DNA from: Candidatus Defluviibacillus avedoerensis
GTDB taxonomy: Bacteria > Pseudomonadota > Gammaproteobacteria > Burkholderiales > Burkholderiaceae_C
Reading direction: 5' to 3'
Assembly (NCBI GenBank): GCA_016703665.1
Contig: JADJBS010000020.1
Span: 930,001 to 994,000 of the forward strand
Length of the DNA stretch: 64,000 bases
A program made the translations under genes and the position numbers. The notes beneath the pieces are model-generated. The model saw only the letters and a program-made list of their open reading frames with translations, was not told the origin of the DNA and did not search any database. Shown here one piece after another: positions 8,740 through 18,153 of this stretch; within the stretch, counting starts at the first letter, position 1, and every line of letters begins with the position of its first letter.

Positions 8740-10005
8740 TCAAGCAGTGAAAACCGTCAACACCCCGGTATAGCCATACAGATGGTGGCGGGCAATCTCA
8801 CCTCCGGCAAAAAAACCCACCAATGGCACATCCCCTAGCGCGTGGCGAACAATCTGCAGTTCGGCACTTGGGCCACCAAAATGGGCTCCCCCTCGACCCG
8901 AGCAACTGATGTATACCGCCCCCAGCATGACTTTGGGGGTCGCAGACTCATCTTGCACTTCTACCGGGGACAACTCTTCGCGAATCTCAGCGCAAATACG
9001 GATCAAGTCTGCTCGCGCTGCCGCCGCGTTTCGCTGGCAAAACACCAACTGAGCGCCGACCTCCACACTTTCTGCGATCGCAACCCCTTCGCGCTTAGGG
9101 TCCAGACCAATGATGTGGCGCACCCGTGTATCCGTGCCAAAGTTGCCCGTGTGCGCCAAGGCCAGATCTTTGGCATCGGTCACACCCACCAGGGTGGCGC
9201 GGACAGCCTCCAGCGCCTCACGTGGCTGGTCCAGCGACACTTTCAGGTCATGCAGCAGCACACCCAGCGCAGGCTCTCCGTCCAGAGACAACACCAGGTT
9301 GCCATCCACCGCCGACACGCGGCGCACGCCCAGACTGGACAGGGGCGATACAGCGCCCGCCGCCACTGGCAGGCAGCCTTGCGTGACACGGGAAACCAGA
9401 TTCACCCCTGCACCAAAGGCCACACCGCTGATACCGCCCTCAAACACACCCGTGGCACGTCCCTGCCCTTGTATGTTGCCACTTCCACTGACCGCAAATT
9501 GCACGCTGCGACCACGACTGGCGCTCAAGCCCCCAAACAAATAGCCTGTGGTTGTGCGTTCAGCCATTTCGGCAATCAATTCGGTCACGTCAGGCGCACT
9601 CGCATCAACCTGCACCAGCGCGGTGTGGGCCAGAAAAGCACCCGCATTGCCACCCGTGCCCCCAGTCACCAGGGGAGCCACCCCAGAAAACACACGGTAA
9701 TGGTCGCAAGGAATGTCGCAAAGCATCACCGCCAATGCGGGTTCATCGAAGTACTCGGCATTGGTACAGGCCACACCGACGCCTACCGTACCCGACCAGT
9801 CTGTCACCTCGGGCAGCGCCTCACGCAGGCAATCCAGAATGTCCTCGGCATGCTTGGCGTAATGGTCGGTGATGTAAAGCAGCGCCAGGCTGGGCGTACC
9901 CGATTCAGGATCGGACTCCAGTTGGGCACGCAGTTGGGCCAACACCAGCCCTGCGGCCATGCGCCACTGCGGATGCGTGGCATGCCCGTAGGGAAACCGT
10001 CTCAC
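8740..10005 (-). CDS. FIST N/C-domain sensory protein
   Basis: A protein of about 421 residues with a FIST N domain (LALLYITDHYAKHAEDIL...GTVGVGVACT) followed by a FIST C domain (RHIIGLDPKREGVAIAESVEVGAQLVFCQRN and a terminal PLVGFFAGGEIARHHLYGYTGVLTVF). FIST domains bind small ligands such as amino acids in signalling proteins; no output domain is fused here. The GTG at 10005, 5 nt after the phaM stop, starts directly at the conserved RRFPYGHATHP; an ATG at 10032 would overlap phaM by 23 nt. Both are possible. It is probably co-transcribed with phaM. Confidence 0.82.
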   Translation of the reverse strand: MRRFPYGHATHPQWRMAAGLVLAQLRAQLESDPESGTPSLALLYITDHYAKHAEDILDCLREALPEVTDWSGTVGVGVACTNAEYFDEPALAVMLCDIPCDHYRVFSGVAPLVTGGTGGNAGAFLAHTALVQVDASAPDVTELIAEMAERTTTGYLFGGLSASRGRSVQFAVSGSGNIQGQGRATGVFEGGISGVAFGAGVNLVSRVTQGCLPVAAGAVSPLSSLGVRRVSAVDGNLVLSLDGEPALGVLLHDLKVSLDQPREALEAVRATLVGVTDAKDLALAHTGNFGTDTRVRHIIGLDPKREGVAIAESVEVGAQLVFCQRNAAAARADLIRICAEIREELSPVEVQDESATPKVMLGAVYISCSGRGGAHFGGPSAELQIVRHALGDVPLVGFFAGGEIARHHLYGYTGVLTVFTA

Positions 10006-10009
10006 CCGA

Positions 10010-10774
10010 TCAGCGCGCGGATTTACGGGCAACTTTTTTCGCAGCAGCCTTGACAGGAGGCTTGGTCACCTTTTTGGCCGGTGACTTGCCACCCGTCACT
10101 GACTTGGTCATACCAGAGGCCATCCCCGTTGCCATGCCCGTGGCCGTTTTGATGGCCTCTTTCGCCAGCCCGGTTGCCAGGTTCCTCGTGGTGTCAATGG
10201 CCGTCTGTTGCGCGGCGTCTTTCATGGCATTGGCGGCGATTTGCTGAAATTGCTGCGTCAGCGCCCCCCACCACTGGGCTGGATCCACCATGCCAGAGGT
10301 TGCATCTTTGCCTTTAGGCGATGCCTTCTTTTTAGGTTCGGGCTCTGCATCCGCCTGCGTGGCTGCAGAGACAGTGGCCGCCACGCCCGAAGCGGTTTCA
10401 CCCACCTTCTCAGTCACGGTGCTGACCGCGTTGGCCACGGTTTCGGTCGCCTTGATCTTGAACGCATTGGCCACGTCGCCCATGTTGAAATTCATGCCCT
10501 TGAATGTGGCCAGGGTCATTTTCTGGACCTCCAGTGCCTGGATAGTGGCCTTGAGCGCCATGGCATTCTGATCCAGCCAGAACTGCACGGCCTTCAGCTC
10601 TTCAATGCGCTTGTCCAACTCCTCCACATTGAGGGTAGGTGCCACCCAATTGCCGAGGTTAGGCAACTGCGGAATGCTGGTAGACGCCCCCTTGACCGCC
10701 GAGTTGGCCAGGTTCTGCAAAAAATCAAAGCCAGGCACGTATTTGCCAAAGCCGAAGGGTGAGTTGTCGCTCAT
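10010..10774 (-). CDS. phaM: Polyhydroxyalkanoate granule-associated protein PhaM
   Basis: A 254-residue PhaM-type protein. The N-terminal half has the family block FDFLQNLANSA...WVAPTLNVEELDKRIEELKAVQFWLDQN...IQALEVQKMTLATFK, which forms a helical region that contacts PHA synthase. The C-terminus is Ala/Lys/Pro rich with PAKKVTKPPVKAAAKKV repeats, the DNA-binding tail that tethers polyhydroxybutyrate granules to the nucleoid in Ralstonia PhaM. It implies the host stores PHB, although synthase genes are not in the window. A FIST gene follows directly. Confidence 0.88.
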   Translation of the reverse strand: MSDNSPFGFGKYVPGFDFLQNLANSAVKGASTSIPQLPNLGNWVAPTLNVEELDKRIEELKAVQFWLDQNAMALKATIQALEVQKMTLATFKGMNFNMGDVANAFKIKATETVANAVSTVTEKVGETASGVAATVSAATQADAEPEPKKKASPKGKDATSGMVDPAQWWGALTQQFQQIAANAMKDAAQQTAIDTTRNLATGLAKEAIKTATGMATGMASGMTKSVTGGKSPAKKVTKPPVKAAAKKVARKSAR

Positions 10775-10871
10775 AGCAGCTCCTTGAAAGAGGGGAATCT
10801 TTGTCTCTGGCGACAGCTTACTCCATTTGCTCCCAAATTAGCCTTACTGGGCTCCTCAATGGAAAGGTCTG

Positions 10872-11663
10872 TCAAGCGGAACCAAGCCCAGACACAATCA
10901 CAATCGGACGGGCATCGCAATGCGCACGCTCCACCACAGCCTCTACGCCGAACGTTTCTCCCAAGGTCTCCTGGGTCAGTACCGCCTCAGGTTGACCGCA
11001 CTGCACCGACCTACCTGCTTTCATGACCAGCATGCGGTCAGCATACCTGGCGGCCAGATTCAGGTCATGCAATACAGCGAGCACCGAGCATCCACGCCCC
11101 ACCCAGACCCGTGCCAGATCCAGCACCTGCTTTTGCTGGGCCAGGTCCAAGGCTGAAGTGGGTTCATCCAGCAACAGCAAACTGGGGGCTTCGGCATCCC
11201 ACAACTGGGCAAGCACCCTCGCGTACTGAACCCGCTGTCTTTCCCCGCCTGACAAGCTGGTGAATGTCCTGTCACGAAAAGCGTCCAGGCCCAGCGCATC
11301 GATCACGCCATCCACAGCCTGGCGATTCAGACTCGGTGCCTTGAGGCGATGGGGCAGCCGTCCCATTTCCACAACGTCCTGAACTGAGAAGTCGAACTGC
11401 AGGTGCGACTGCTGCGGCATGACCGCCATCCGCTGGGCCAAATCGCGCCTGGACCACCGAGACAGTGGTTTGCCCAGAACCTCCAGCCGCCCAGACGTGT
11501 GCCATTCGCCTGTCAGCGTGCGCAACAATGTCGATTTGCCCGCGCCATTCGGCCCGACCACTGCCAGGATCTCCCCCTCCATCAGCTCGAGAGAGGTCAG
11601 ATCCAGAAGCTGCCTCCCTCCCCGCAAGATGCTCAGTTGGCTCGCCAGAATGACCGGGTTCAC
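10872..11663 (-). CDS. hmuV: Haemin ABC transporter ATP-binding protein HmuV
   Basis: A 263-residue ABC ATPase: Walker A GPNGAGKST, Q-loop MPQQSH, signature LSGGERQRV, Walker B LLLLDEPTSALD and the switch histidine in VLHDLN. It powers haem import by HmuU. A GTG start at 11663 is preferred because AAGGAG lies 6 nt upstream and it overlaps the hmuU stop as GTGA; an upstream ATG lacks these features. It is the last gene of the hmuRSTUV operon. Metal-siderophore or cobalamin ATPases look similar, but the order with an HmuS-like protein points to haem. Confidence 0.9.
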   Translation of the reverse strand: MNPVILASQLSILRGGRQLLDLTSLELMEGEILAVVGPNGAGKSTLLRTLTGEWHTSGRLEVLGKPLSRWSRRDLAQRMAVMPQQSHLQFDFSVQDVVEMGRLPHRLKAPSLNRQAVDGVIDALGLDAFRDRTFTSLSGGERQRVQYARVLAQLWDAEAPSLLLLDEPTSALDLAQQKQVLDLARVWVGRGCSVLAVLHDLNLAARYADRMLVMKAGRSVQCGQPEAVLTQETLGETFGVEAVVERAHCDARPIVIVSGLGSA

Positions 11664-12709
11664 TGTGTGCTCCTTCGACGCTGTCGCAAGAGCCACAAGA
11701 AGAAGGGTGCACCGATCAGCGCCGTCAGGATACCAATGGGCAGCTCTGCAGGACGCACTGCGGTGCGCGCGATCAAGTCCCCTGCCGTCAACAAAATCGC
11801 CCCCAGCATGGCAGACAATGGAAACACATAGCGATGGTCAGGGCCTACCAGGATGCGCGCCATGTGCGGAGCGACCAGCCCAACAAACCCGATGATGCCG
11901 CACACAGCCACCAATGAGCCCGCCGTCGCAGCAGTCAAGCAAAGCAGCACCCGCTTTAGCCGCTCTACAGCAACCCCCAGATGCAGCGCCTCGGACTCTC
12001 CAAGCAACAAGGCGTTCAGGCTGTTGGCAAGTTTGGGCGCCATTGCCACCATCAACAAGACCGCAGGCGCGGCACCATAGACAGCACCCCATGTCGCTGA
12101 ACCAAGGCTACCCAGACTCCAGAATGTCAGGTTGCGCAGTTGCTCATCGGTCGCCAGGTAAGTCAGAAGGCCGATGCCAGCACCCGCCAATGCGTTGATT
12201 GCAATGCCGCAAAGCAACAAGGTGCTCGCATCCAGCATACCTTCATTGCGCGCCAGCTGGAACACCAGCAAAGCCGTCAGCAAAGCACCCACAAATGCCG
12301 CAACGGGCAGGGTCCAGACCCCCAGCACCCTGGAAATACCCTGCAAGACGGTAGCCCCCAGCACAATGACCGCTACCGCGCCCAGCGCAGCCCCCGCTGA
12401 CACGCCAATCAAGGCGGGGTCGGCAAGCGGGTTGCGAAACAGGGCCTGCATCAACACGCCAGATCCTGCCAGGCCAGCACCGGCCAGCAAGCCAAGTGCG
12501 ACCCTGGGGACACGGACGCCCCAGACCACCACACGCTGTGCCTCACTGATGCTGGCGTCCTCCTGCCCCAGCAAGATGGCGAGCACCTTCCCCGGCGCTA
12601 TGGCCACGGCACCGTTTCCCACAGCCACAACAATCATCACACCCAGCAACGCAAAGGCGGCTAGCAGAACCAACCATCGGTAGCTGGATTTTCCTGGCCT
12701 CCTCATCAT
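11660..12709 (-). CDS. hmuU: Haemin ABC transporter permease HmuU
   Basis: A 349-residue FecCD-family permease with about ten hydrophobic helices. Family signatures are WGVRVPRVALGLLAGAGLAGSGVLMQALFRNPLADP and GFVGLVAPHMARILVGPDHRY. It forms the inner-membrane channel for haem delivered by HmuT. The ATG at 12709 overlaps the hmuT stop (ATGA), showing translational coupling. Confidence 0.9.
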   Translation of the reverse strand: MMRRPGKSSYRWLVLLAAFALLGVMIVVAVGNGAVAIAPGKVLAILLGQEDASISEAQRVVVWGVRVPRVALGLLAGAGLAGSGVLMQALFRNPLADPALIGVSAGAALGAVAVIVLGATVLQGISRVLGVWTLPVAAFVGALLTALLVFQLARNEGMLDASTLLLCGIAINALAGAGIGLLTYLATDEQLRNLTFWSLGSLGSATWGAVYGAAPAVLLMVAMAPKLANSLNALLLGESEALHLGVAVERLKRVLLCLTAATAGSLVAVCGIIGFVGLVAPHMARILVGPDHRYVFPLSAMLGAILLTAGDLIARTAVRPAELPIGILTALIGAPFFLWLLRQRRRSTQ

Positions 12710-13569
12710 GGCAATTGCGGATGCATTTTCCGGACCAGAACGCCGACGCCCTCGGGCGTCAGAATACCCATGCCCTGAAGGTACTGCCCGGGAATGGTGA
12801 TCAAGCGCCCAGCCTTGCCTGCGGGCGTGGCCATGGCACCCGGCGCGCGCAACGCCACGGGAACGCCATCATTGGGAACTGTGCCGTCCTGATTGGTCAG
12901 GATGACATCGGGGGCCGCTTCAATCATGGACTCGGCACTCATGACCTTGAAGCCTTCAATCCCTTGCGCCACGTTGATGGCCCCCGACATATCCAGCAAG
13001 GCCGCCACATTGCTACCCCGGCCGCCCACAAGCGTTGGGCGATTCCCTCCCGCCAATACAAACAGCGCACGAAGTTTGGGCTTGGCCCGGGCTGCCAATG
13101 CCAGGGCGTCAGCGAGTTCGCGTTTGAACTTTGCGACCAGCGACTCACCCTGGGCCACCTTGCCCAGCAGTTTCGCCACCAGCCGGATCCGCCTTTCGAC
13201 CCCTTCGGGCGTCTGGTCTGCGTCCAGCACAGTCACTTGCACGCCGGCCGCGCGCAATTGGTCAAGTGTTTGTGGCACCGTCCATTCATTGCTGATCACC
13301 ACGCGCTGCGGCGACAGCGCCAGCATGGGCTCTGCAGACACCTGCCTGAAGCCCGGCAAGCGTGGGACCGCCTTGAGCTCGACAATGTGGTCCGCCCCTC
13401 CCCCAACGGCAACGATCTGGCTGGCCGATCCCAGCGCCACGACTATTTCAGCAACATAGCTGTTCGCCACGATCCAGCGCTCGGTTGCAGCATGTGCACC
13501 CGCCCCTGTGCCCATCAACAGCGTCGCCAGCAGACCCAGACTTGTTCGACGGCTAACGCTCCTCATCAT
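12706..13569 (-). CDS. hmuT: Periplasmic haemin-binding protein HmuT
   Basis: A 287-residue class III binding protein. A signal peptide with a twin-arginine-like SRRTSLGLLATLLMGTGAGAHA precedes the mature chain. Features of HmuT are the IVVALG...IVAVGGGADH start, LSPQRVVISNEW, a long linker helix, and ALFVLAGGNRPTLVGGRGSNVAALLDMSGAINVAQ followed by APDVILTNQDG. It shuttles haem from the outer-membrane receptor to HmuUV. The ATG at 13569 lies in ATGATGAG overlapping the stop of the preceding gene, with AAAGGTG upstream. No obvious Tyr haem ligand can be named with certainty. Confidence 0.85.
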   Translation of the reverse strand: MMRSVSRRTSLGLLATLLMGTGAGAHAATERWIVANSYVAEIVVALGSASQIVAVGGGADHIVELKAVPRLPGFRQVSAEPMLALSPQRVVISNEWTVPQTLDQLRAAGVQVTVLDADQTPEGVERRIRLVAKLLGKVAQGESLVAKFKRELADALALAARAKPKLRALFVLAGGNRPTLVGGRGSNVAALLDMSGAINVAQGIEGFKVMSAESMIEAAPDVILTNQDGTVPNDGVPVALRAPGAMATPAGKAGRLITIPGQYLQGMGILTPEGVGVLVRKMHPQLP

Positions 13570-14498
13570 GTTCGCACCTTTGTTATCCAATGCTTGCCGT
13601 CAGTCTCGGGCAGCAGGTCAAGCGCGCCACCCTGTGCATCGCAAAGACGCAAGCCAACAGGCGCACTGCGCTCTGACAGCGACCATTTGCAGCCCCACAC
13701 GCTGACAACTTGACGTGGCTGCAGATGCAGCTTGCACCCAGCGTCGGCGGCATGCACACCGCCTCCTGCTTCGCTGGTCTTGGACAGCGGCCCGACATAG
13801 CTTTGGCATGCCCCTGGGCCTTGCATATTGACCCGGATCACGCCAGCCTCGGCACATGCCAGGACAGCACGCGCAGCCAACGCTGCTGCATCCTTGCCAT
13901 GTGCGCAAAGCCCCGTCACCTGGACCAGAGGATTGCCCGTCATGGTGGGTGCAGGCAAGTCTTCAGGCGTCCAGAACCGCCCTTTAGGATGGGACAAGGT
14001 CAAAGACTCCAGTTGCGGCAACACCAACTCCCTGCCAGATTTAGCCATCAGGAACAGCCTGCCAATCACGTCACCGGCCCCGTCAAACCAGTTCAAACTG
14101 ACGGTGTGACCATGTGAGTCGTGGTTCTCAAGCAGATACATCCGTGCAATGCCTTGGGTTGACAACAAAGCGCTGTAGCCCGGGCCCACCAGTCGCACGC
14201 CCGCATCTTCTGGCACCGCGGCGTCCAGGTTTTGAACGGCAAGGCTGACGCCGATGCCATTGCGAACAGCCACCAGCACTTTGCCCCATGAGGACACTGG
14301 AGCGGCAAGCCCGCAAAGCAATGTCTTGAGGTCAGGGCGCAGCAAACTTGTGCCATGACCAAACCGGCTGGCGATCATGGCGGCTTCAGGCACACCCAGG
14401 TGCGCTGCCGCCTGGGGCCCGTGCATATGGGGATGCTCTGAATTCAAGCGGTCCCACGCCATGCGCAAAGCATCCGCATCGTCAAGGAGATGGCTCAT
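13566..14498 (-). CDS. hmuS: HmuS/HemS-like haemin-handling protein
   Basis: A 310-residue protein starting MSHLLDDADALRMAWDRL at the ATG at 14498, with a GAGGA ribosome site directly upstream. Segments such as HMHGPQAAAHLGVPEAAMIASRFG (the LGVSEAEL-like helix) and SLNWFDGAGDVIGRLFLM (the FFD..G..V.KVF-like strand) match the two-repeat HemS/ChuS/HmuS fold, which binds and often degrades haem in the cytoplasm. It is somewhat shorter and more divergent than the usual 340-360 residues. Because of a frameshift at the end of hmuR it appears fused to the receptor; the correct frame ends hmuR 10 nt before this start. Confidence 0.72.
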   Translation of the reverse strand: MSHLLDDADALRMAWDRLNSEHPHMHGPQAAAHLGVPEAAMIASRFGHGTSLLRPDLKTLLCGLAAPVSSWGKVLVAVRNGIGVSLAVQNLDAAVPEDAGVRLVGPGYSALLSTQGIARMYLLENHDSHGHTVSLNWFDGAGDVIGRLFLMAKSGRELVLPQLESLTLSHPKGRFWTPEDLPAPTMTGNPLVQVTGLCAHGKDAAALAARAVLACAEAGVIRVNMQGPGACQSYVGPLSKTSEAGGGVHAADAGCKLHLQPRQVVSVWGCKWSLSERSAPVGLRLCDAQGGALDLLPETDGKHWITKVRT

Positions 14499-14508
14499 CT
14501 TGTGGTCC

Positions 14509-16448
14509 TCAGAAACGGTAGCGCGCACCCACGTAGATGAAGCGTGAGGGGGATCCTGGACAGAACCTGTCGCAGAATAATTGCTGGGCTGGCGCCGATT
14601 CAACAGGTTGTCCACCCCGGCGCTGAGGCTTAGGGCTTTGCTGTACGCATAGTCAAGCTTGATGTCAGCCGTGCCAAAGTTGGTATCAATGGGAGTCGGC
14701 GTCGGTGTGGGGGGTGTGACCGCATTGCTGGCGTAGTAGCCCTTCAGGTAGCGGGCTTTGGCGTCAAAACGCCAGGGCCCCTGCTCAAACCGTCCGCCAA
14801 ACCGGACCGTATGCCGGGCACGCTGAGTCAAGCGAGCACCTGTTGCAGCATCGGTCGCGTCCAAATAGTCCCACCCGGCCAGCAGATCCCAGGACTTGGC
14901 CACCCGAAAACCCATGTTCAGCTCAGAGCCCTTCAAGTTGGCACGCCCCACATTGGAATAGACGCTACGGGTTGTCACGCCTGCCGGGTCGCCTGCCACG
15001 CTGGGTCTTTGAACCGACTGGATCAGGTTGGTCACCTTGGAGCTAAACAGCGTCCACTCCGCCGTCATGGCGTCCGTGCGGTAGGCACTGGAGAGTTCCC
15101 AGCTCTTGTTGGTCTCGGGCTGAATGTCGGCGTTGCCCAGAATCAGGAACCTGCCCCGCACAAAACGCGAATACTGCTCCAAGGCCGCCGGAGCCCGGAA
15201 GGCCTCGCCATAGCCCACACGGAATGACCAGGGCCCCACCGGCTTGAAACCCAGACTGATGCGCGGCGTGGTGGCACTGCCAAAGGTTGAAAAGTCGTCA
15301 TGACGCAGGCCCGCGAGCAACTTCCAGTGTTTGGTGATGCGCCATTCGTCCTGCACCATCACATGGCGGTTGGTCGTCTTCGCCACCGCAGGAACGATAC
15401 TGACATTCAGTTCATCCTGCGTGGTGCCGACACCGGCGACGACAGTGTGCCCGTCCAGTTCCTGCGTGTAGCGGGCGTTCAGTTGGGTTTGCGTGTAGTC
15501 GGTGGTCTCAATGGTTGGGAAGCTGCGGGTCGTCGACGCCTTGGCATTGCCCCGGGCAAGGTCCACATTGAGCAAGCCAGGGCCCACATCCCCCGCATAT
15601 TGCAGGCTCAGGTTAGAGCGCTTCTCGCGCTCGTATCCGGTAAAGGCCGCTTTGGCAGATGTCAAGCCTGGTGAGGTGTCATCCTGGTCCACATACTCGA
15701 CTCCCCAGCGCAGGCGCTGACCGGGCGCCAGCACGGCCACGCCGTCGTAGTTCAGGTAACTTTCGTCGAGCTCACTCAAATCCGCCGTGGGCGTGGACTT
15801 GTTGTAGCGGAACAATCCCTTGTTGCGCTGTTCGAGCGTCAGGCGATGCCCTGTGGTTTCGGTGCCCAGGTTCAAATTGGCACCCAATATGCTGGTGTTG
15901 CGCTGACCATCGGTAGTGCGGCCAGCGGTGGCATAAACGCTGCCACCCAACGGTGCGCCAAGAGTCGGCACCTTGGTGATGATGTTGATCACCCCGCCCG
16001 TTGCATCCGCCCCGTACAGCGCAGACATCGGGCCCCGAACCACTTCAATGCGCTCCACAGATTCCAGGCCCATCAGGTTCAGCCCCAAGGCGCCGTATTT
16101 GCCAGTCCGCCGCAAACCATCCACCAGAATCAGCACCGGGGACCCGGCATTCGAGATAAAGCCGCGAATCGCCACAAACGCACTCGTCCCATTCGGCCGG
16201 GCGTCCACTCCCGTCGCCAGCTTGAGCGCCTCAGTGACGCTGGTGCCAGCAAAGGCCTTCAGGTCTTTCGCGGTGATGACCTCCACCGAAGCTTGCACAT
16301 CGATGATGGGCTGCTCTTTGCTGGTGGCGGTCACCGTCACGGGCGCCAGTTGCCGGTTGACTGGCGCGCTTTGGGCTTGAGCCTGGACACATGCCAGAGG
16401 CAGTGCGGCGCCTGCAATGGCACAGACGACTTGGGATCTTTTGAACAT
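14509..16448 (-). CDS. hmuR: TonB-dependent haem receptor HmuR, frameshift near the C-terminus
   Basis: A 646-residue outer-membrane TonB-dependent receptor if repaired. It has a signal peptide (ending VQAQAQ), a plug domain with VTVTATSKEQPI as a TonB-box-like start, VAIRGFISNAGSPVLILVDG and IEVVRGPMSALYGADATGGVINI, and a 22-strand barrel with the FRAP motif (GEAFRAP). The true C-terminus RFIYVGARYRF with terminal Phe lies in a second frame; one base is missing in the G5 run at 14548-14552. As sequenced, the gene reads through into hmuS. The haem-receptor NPNL motif is replaced by NADI and no histidine lies between it and FRAP, so ligand binding may differ from classical HmuR. Confidence 0.85.
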
Positions 16449-16488
16449 AGTGCACTCAATAGACTGAAAGGTTGAATAGAGGATTGCC

Positions 16489-17118
16489 TCAGGCCGCGAT
16501 CTGGCGCAGTGGCCTGGGCCTGCGCTTGGCAGCGGTATCGACCTCGCGGTTGAACGACACCAACTTCAATGTGGTGGGTGCGCGCTTGGGTCTGGCAGGC
16601 AGCAGACGGTTCATCTCGCGACAAACGGTTTCCACCGCCGTATCAATGATCTCTGCCGTCTGTTTCAGACGTGGCATGTCCTTGCGACAGAGCGAAGCCG
16701 CTTCGCCTTCACAGCGCCTGGCCAGCAGCGCCAGCAGGTGGGCCAGACGCGACACCACCGTGCCACTGCGCAGCGGTGCCATGTCCCTCATCTGGCGCTG
16801 CTGCTGACGCAGCACAGCAGCAAGTGCCTCCATGCGCGGCAGGTTGACCATGGCTTCGGCCTGAACTTCGCTGTCCACCAGCGCGGTCGCGGTGTAGGTG
16901 TACGGCAGGCCGCACAAAGCCTCAACGCCCATCCAGTCGCCAGGCAGCGCCAGATGAATCAGACTCGTACCCGAATCGGTCTCGCAGTCGAGCCGGAAGG
17001 CACCTTTGAGCACGCGCCATACGGACCCGGTACTGTCAGCGACAAGAAAAACATCGCCACGCTGGACCTCAACACCAGAGGACAGCGACGACGAATCAGT
17101 AACAGAAATGACCTGCAT
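16489..17118 (-). CDS. Crp/Fnr-type regulator heading the haem operon
   Basis: A 209-residue regulator with an N-terminal cyclic-nucleotide-like beta barrel (VEVQRGDVFLVADSTGSVWRVLKGAFRLD...HLALPGDWMGVEALCG) and a C-terminal helix-turn-helix of the Crp type (LPRLKQTAEIIDTAVETVCREMNRLLPA). No Fnr-type cysteine cluster is present. The ATG at 17118 has GGAG 9 nt upstream. It ends 40 bp before hmuR in the same direction, so it is the likely local regulator or at least co-transcribed with hmuRSTUV. The effector is unknown. Confidence 0.8.
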   Translation of the reverse strand: MQVISVTDSSSLSSGVEVQRGDVFLVADSTGSVWRVLKGAFRLDCETDSGTSLIHLALPGDWMGVEALCGLPYTYTATALVDSEVQAEAMVNLPRMEALAAVLRQQQRQMRDMAPLRSGTVVSRLAHLLALLARRCEGEAASLCRKDMPRLKQTAEIIDTAVETVCREMNRLLPARPKRAPTTLKLVSFNREVDTAAKRRPRPLRQIAA

Positions 17119-17174
17119 CCCAATCTCCATCAAGAACAAACGACAACGGTCGGCTCCCGCCGACGTTGGCGGGT

Positions 17175-17576
17175 TCAGACCAGGAATGTGATGACTTGGA
17201 AGGCAGGTGGCCCACGCACGGGTGGACGAAACTCAAGAAGGGTGACTGGGGAAAACGTCAAGGGGCGAGCCGCCAAAGCCGCTGGCAGGCATACCCCCGT
17301 CCAGGTAAAAGGCGCAGTGGTGAGCGTCAGTTTGTCCAAACTGAGTGCACACAAGGGGCAGTGGTTCAGCGCGCGGTGCAAACGGCCCGCACCGTCAGAC
17401 TCTTTGCCAGACGTTCCCGCTTGGGGGCCGTTTGCTGTGCTGCAGATCTCTGTCCAGGCAGCCGCATCTGCCGACCGCGCTGCCAAGGCCTGCGACACCG
17501 CAGGCGCAAGCAGCGCCCATGCCATCGCCATCAAGGCGATCCAGGCATGCAAGCGGTTAACGCGCGAACGGTTCAT
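17175..17576 (-). CDS. DUF2946 family protein
   Basis: A 133-residue small exported protein. An N-terminal hydrophobic helix (IALMAMAWALLAPAVSQALA) precedes the DUF2946 features W.EICS..G and HCPLC (residues near 90-94). The CPLC pair with a preceding histidine suggests metal binding. Proteins of this family commonly sit beside copper- or TonB-related genes; the molecular role is unknown. It is the last gene of the copper island and is 56 bp from the haem-operon regulator. A second copy is at 22164-22523. Confidence 0.75.
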   Translation of the reverse strand: MNRSRVNRLHAWIALMAMAWALLAPAVSQALAARSADAAAWTEICSTANGPQAGTSGKESDGAGRLHRALNHCPLCALSLDKLTLTTAPFTWTGVCLPAALAARPLTFSPVTLLEFRPPVRGPPAFQVITFLV

Positions 17577-17609
17577 GGCAGCTCAGCAGGCAGCAGACGA
17601 AGAACAAAC

Positions 17610-18071
17610 TCAGTGCTTCATACCAGCATGCCCACCAGCCGCAGCCGGGGCTGCCATGTTGACGGGCATCTTGACTTCCTGCTTGCTCTCCATGCCCTTA
17701 GCGTCTTTGAAAACCAAAGTCACGTCCACCATGGTGTCTTTGACCAGCGGCGCCTTCAGGTCCATCAGCATGACATGGTAACCACCGGGCTTGAGCTCCA
17801 CCGTTTTGCCGGCGGGCAAGTCGAGGCCGGGAATGGCACGCATTTTCATGACATCGCCTTCCATCTTCATTTCATGCACCTCGGTCACACCCGCAGCAGG
17901 CGACGATGCGCTTACCAGTTTGCTGCCATCCTTGGCGGTGAGTTTCATGAACGCGCCGGTGGCCTTTTGACCCGGTACGGTGGCGCGTGCCCAAGCGTCT
18001 TTGACGTCCACTTGAGCAAAGGCGGCCGTTGCGCTGAACGCAAACAAGGCAGTCAGGGTTTTTAGCTTCAT
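17610..18071 (-). CDS. Periplasmic copper chaperone PCu(A)C
   Basis: A 153-residue secreted copper chaperone. After a signal peptide (MKLKTLTALFAFSATAAFA) the mature chain begins QVDVKDAWARAT and has the exact copper motif H(M)-X10-M-X21-H-X-M: HEMKMEGDVMKM, then 21 residues, then HVM. The C-terminus (NMAAPAAAGGHAGMKH) is Met/His rich, a likely second copper site. PCu(A)C proteins deliver Cu(I) to the CuA and CuB sites of cytochrome oxidases. An AGGAAA site precedes the ATG. It is one of two adjacent copies in the island. Confidence 0.93.
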   Translation of the reverse strand: MKLKTLTALFAFSATAAFAQVDVKDAWARATVPGQKATGAFMKLTAKDGSKLVSASSPAAGVTEVHEMKMEGDVMKMRAIPGLDLPAGKTVELKPGGYHVMLMDLKAPLVKDTMVDVTLVFKDAKGMESKQEVKMPVNMAAPAAAGGHAGMKH

Positions 18072-18153
18072 GGTTTTTCCTATCTAGGGTTGAGGTAACG
18101 AAAACAACAGTCAAAATCAGTTCTTCGGCAATATCAATAACAGGTTAAAGCTA

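Noticed and set aside
8842..10053. 403-codon plus-strand open frame opposite the FIST gene
   Set aside because: Shadow of a real gene: no domain, His/Arg/Gln-rich composition, no ribosome site.
12715..13713. 332-codon plus-strand open frame opposite hmuT
   Set aside because: Antisense to a clearly conserved gene and with no recognisable family features.
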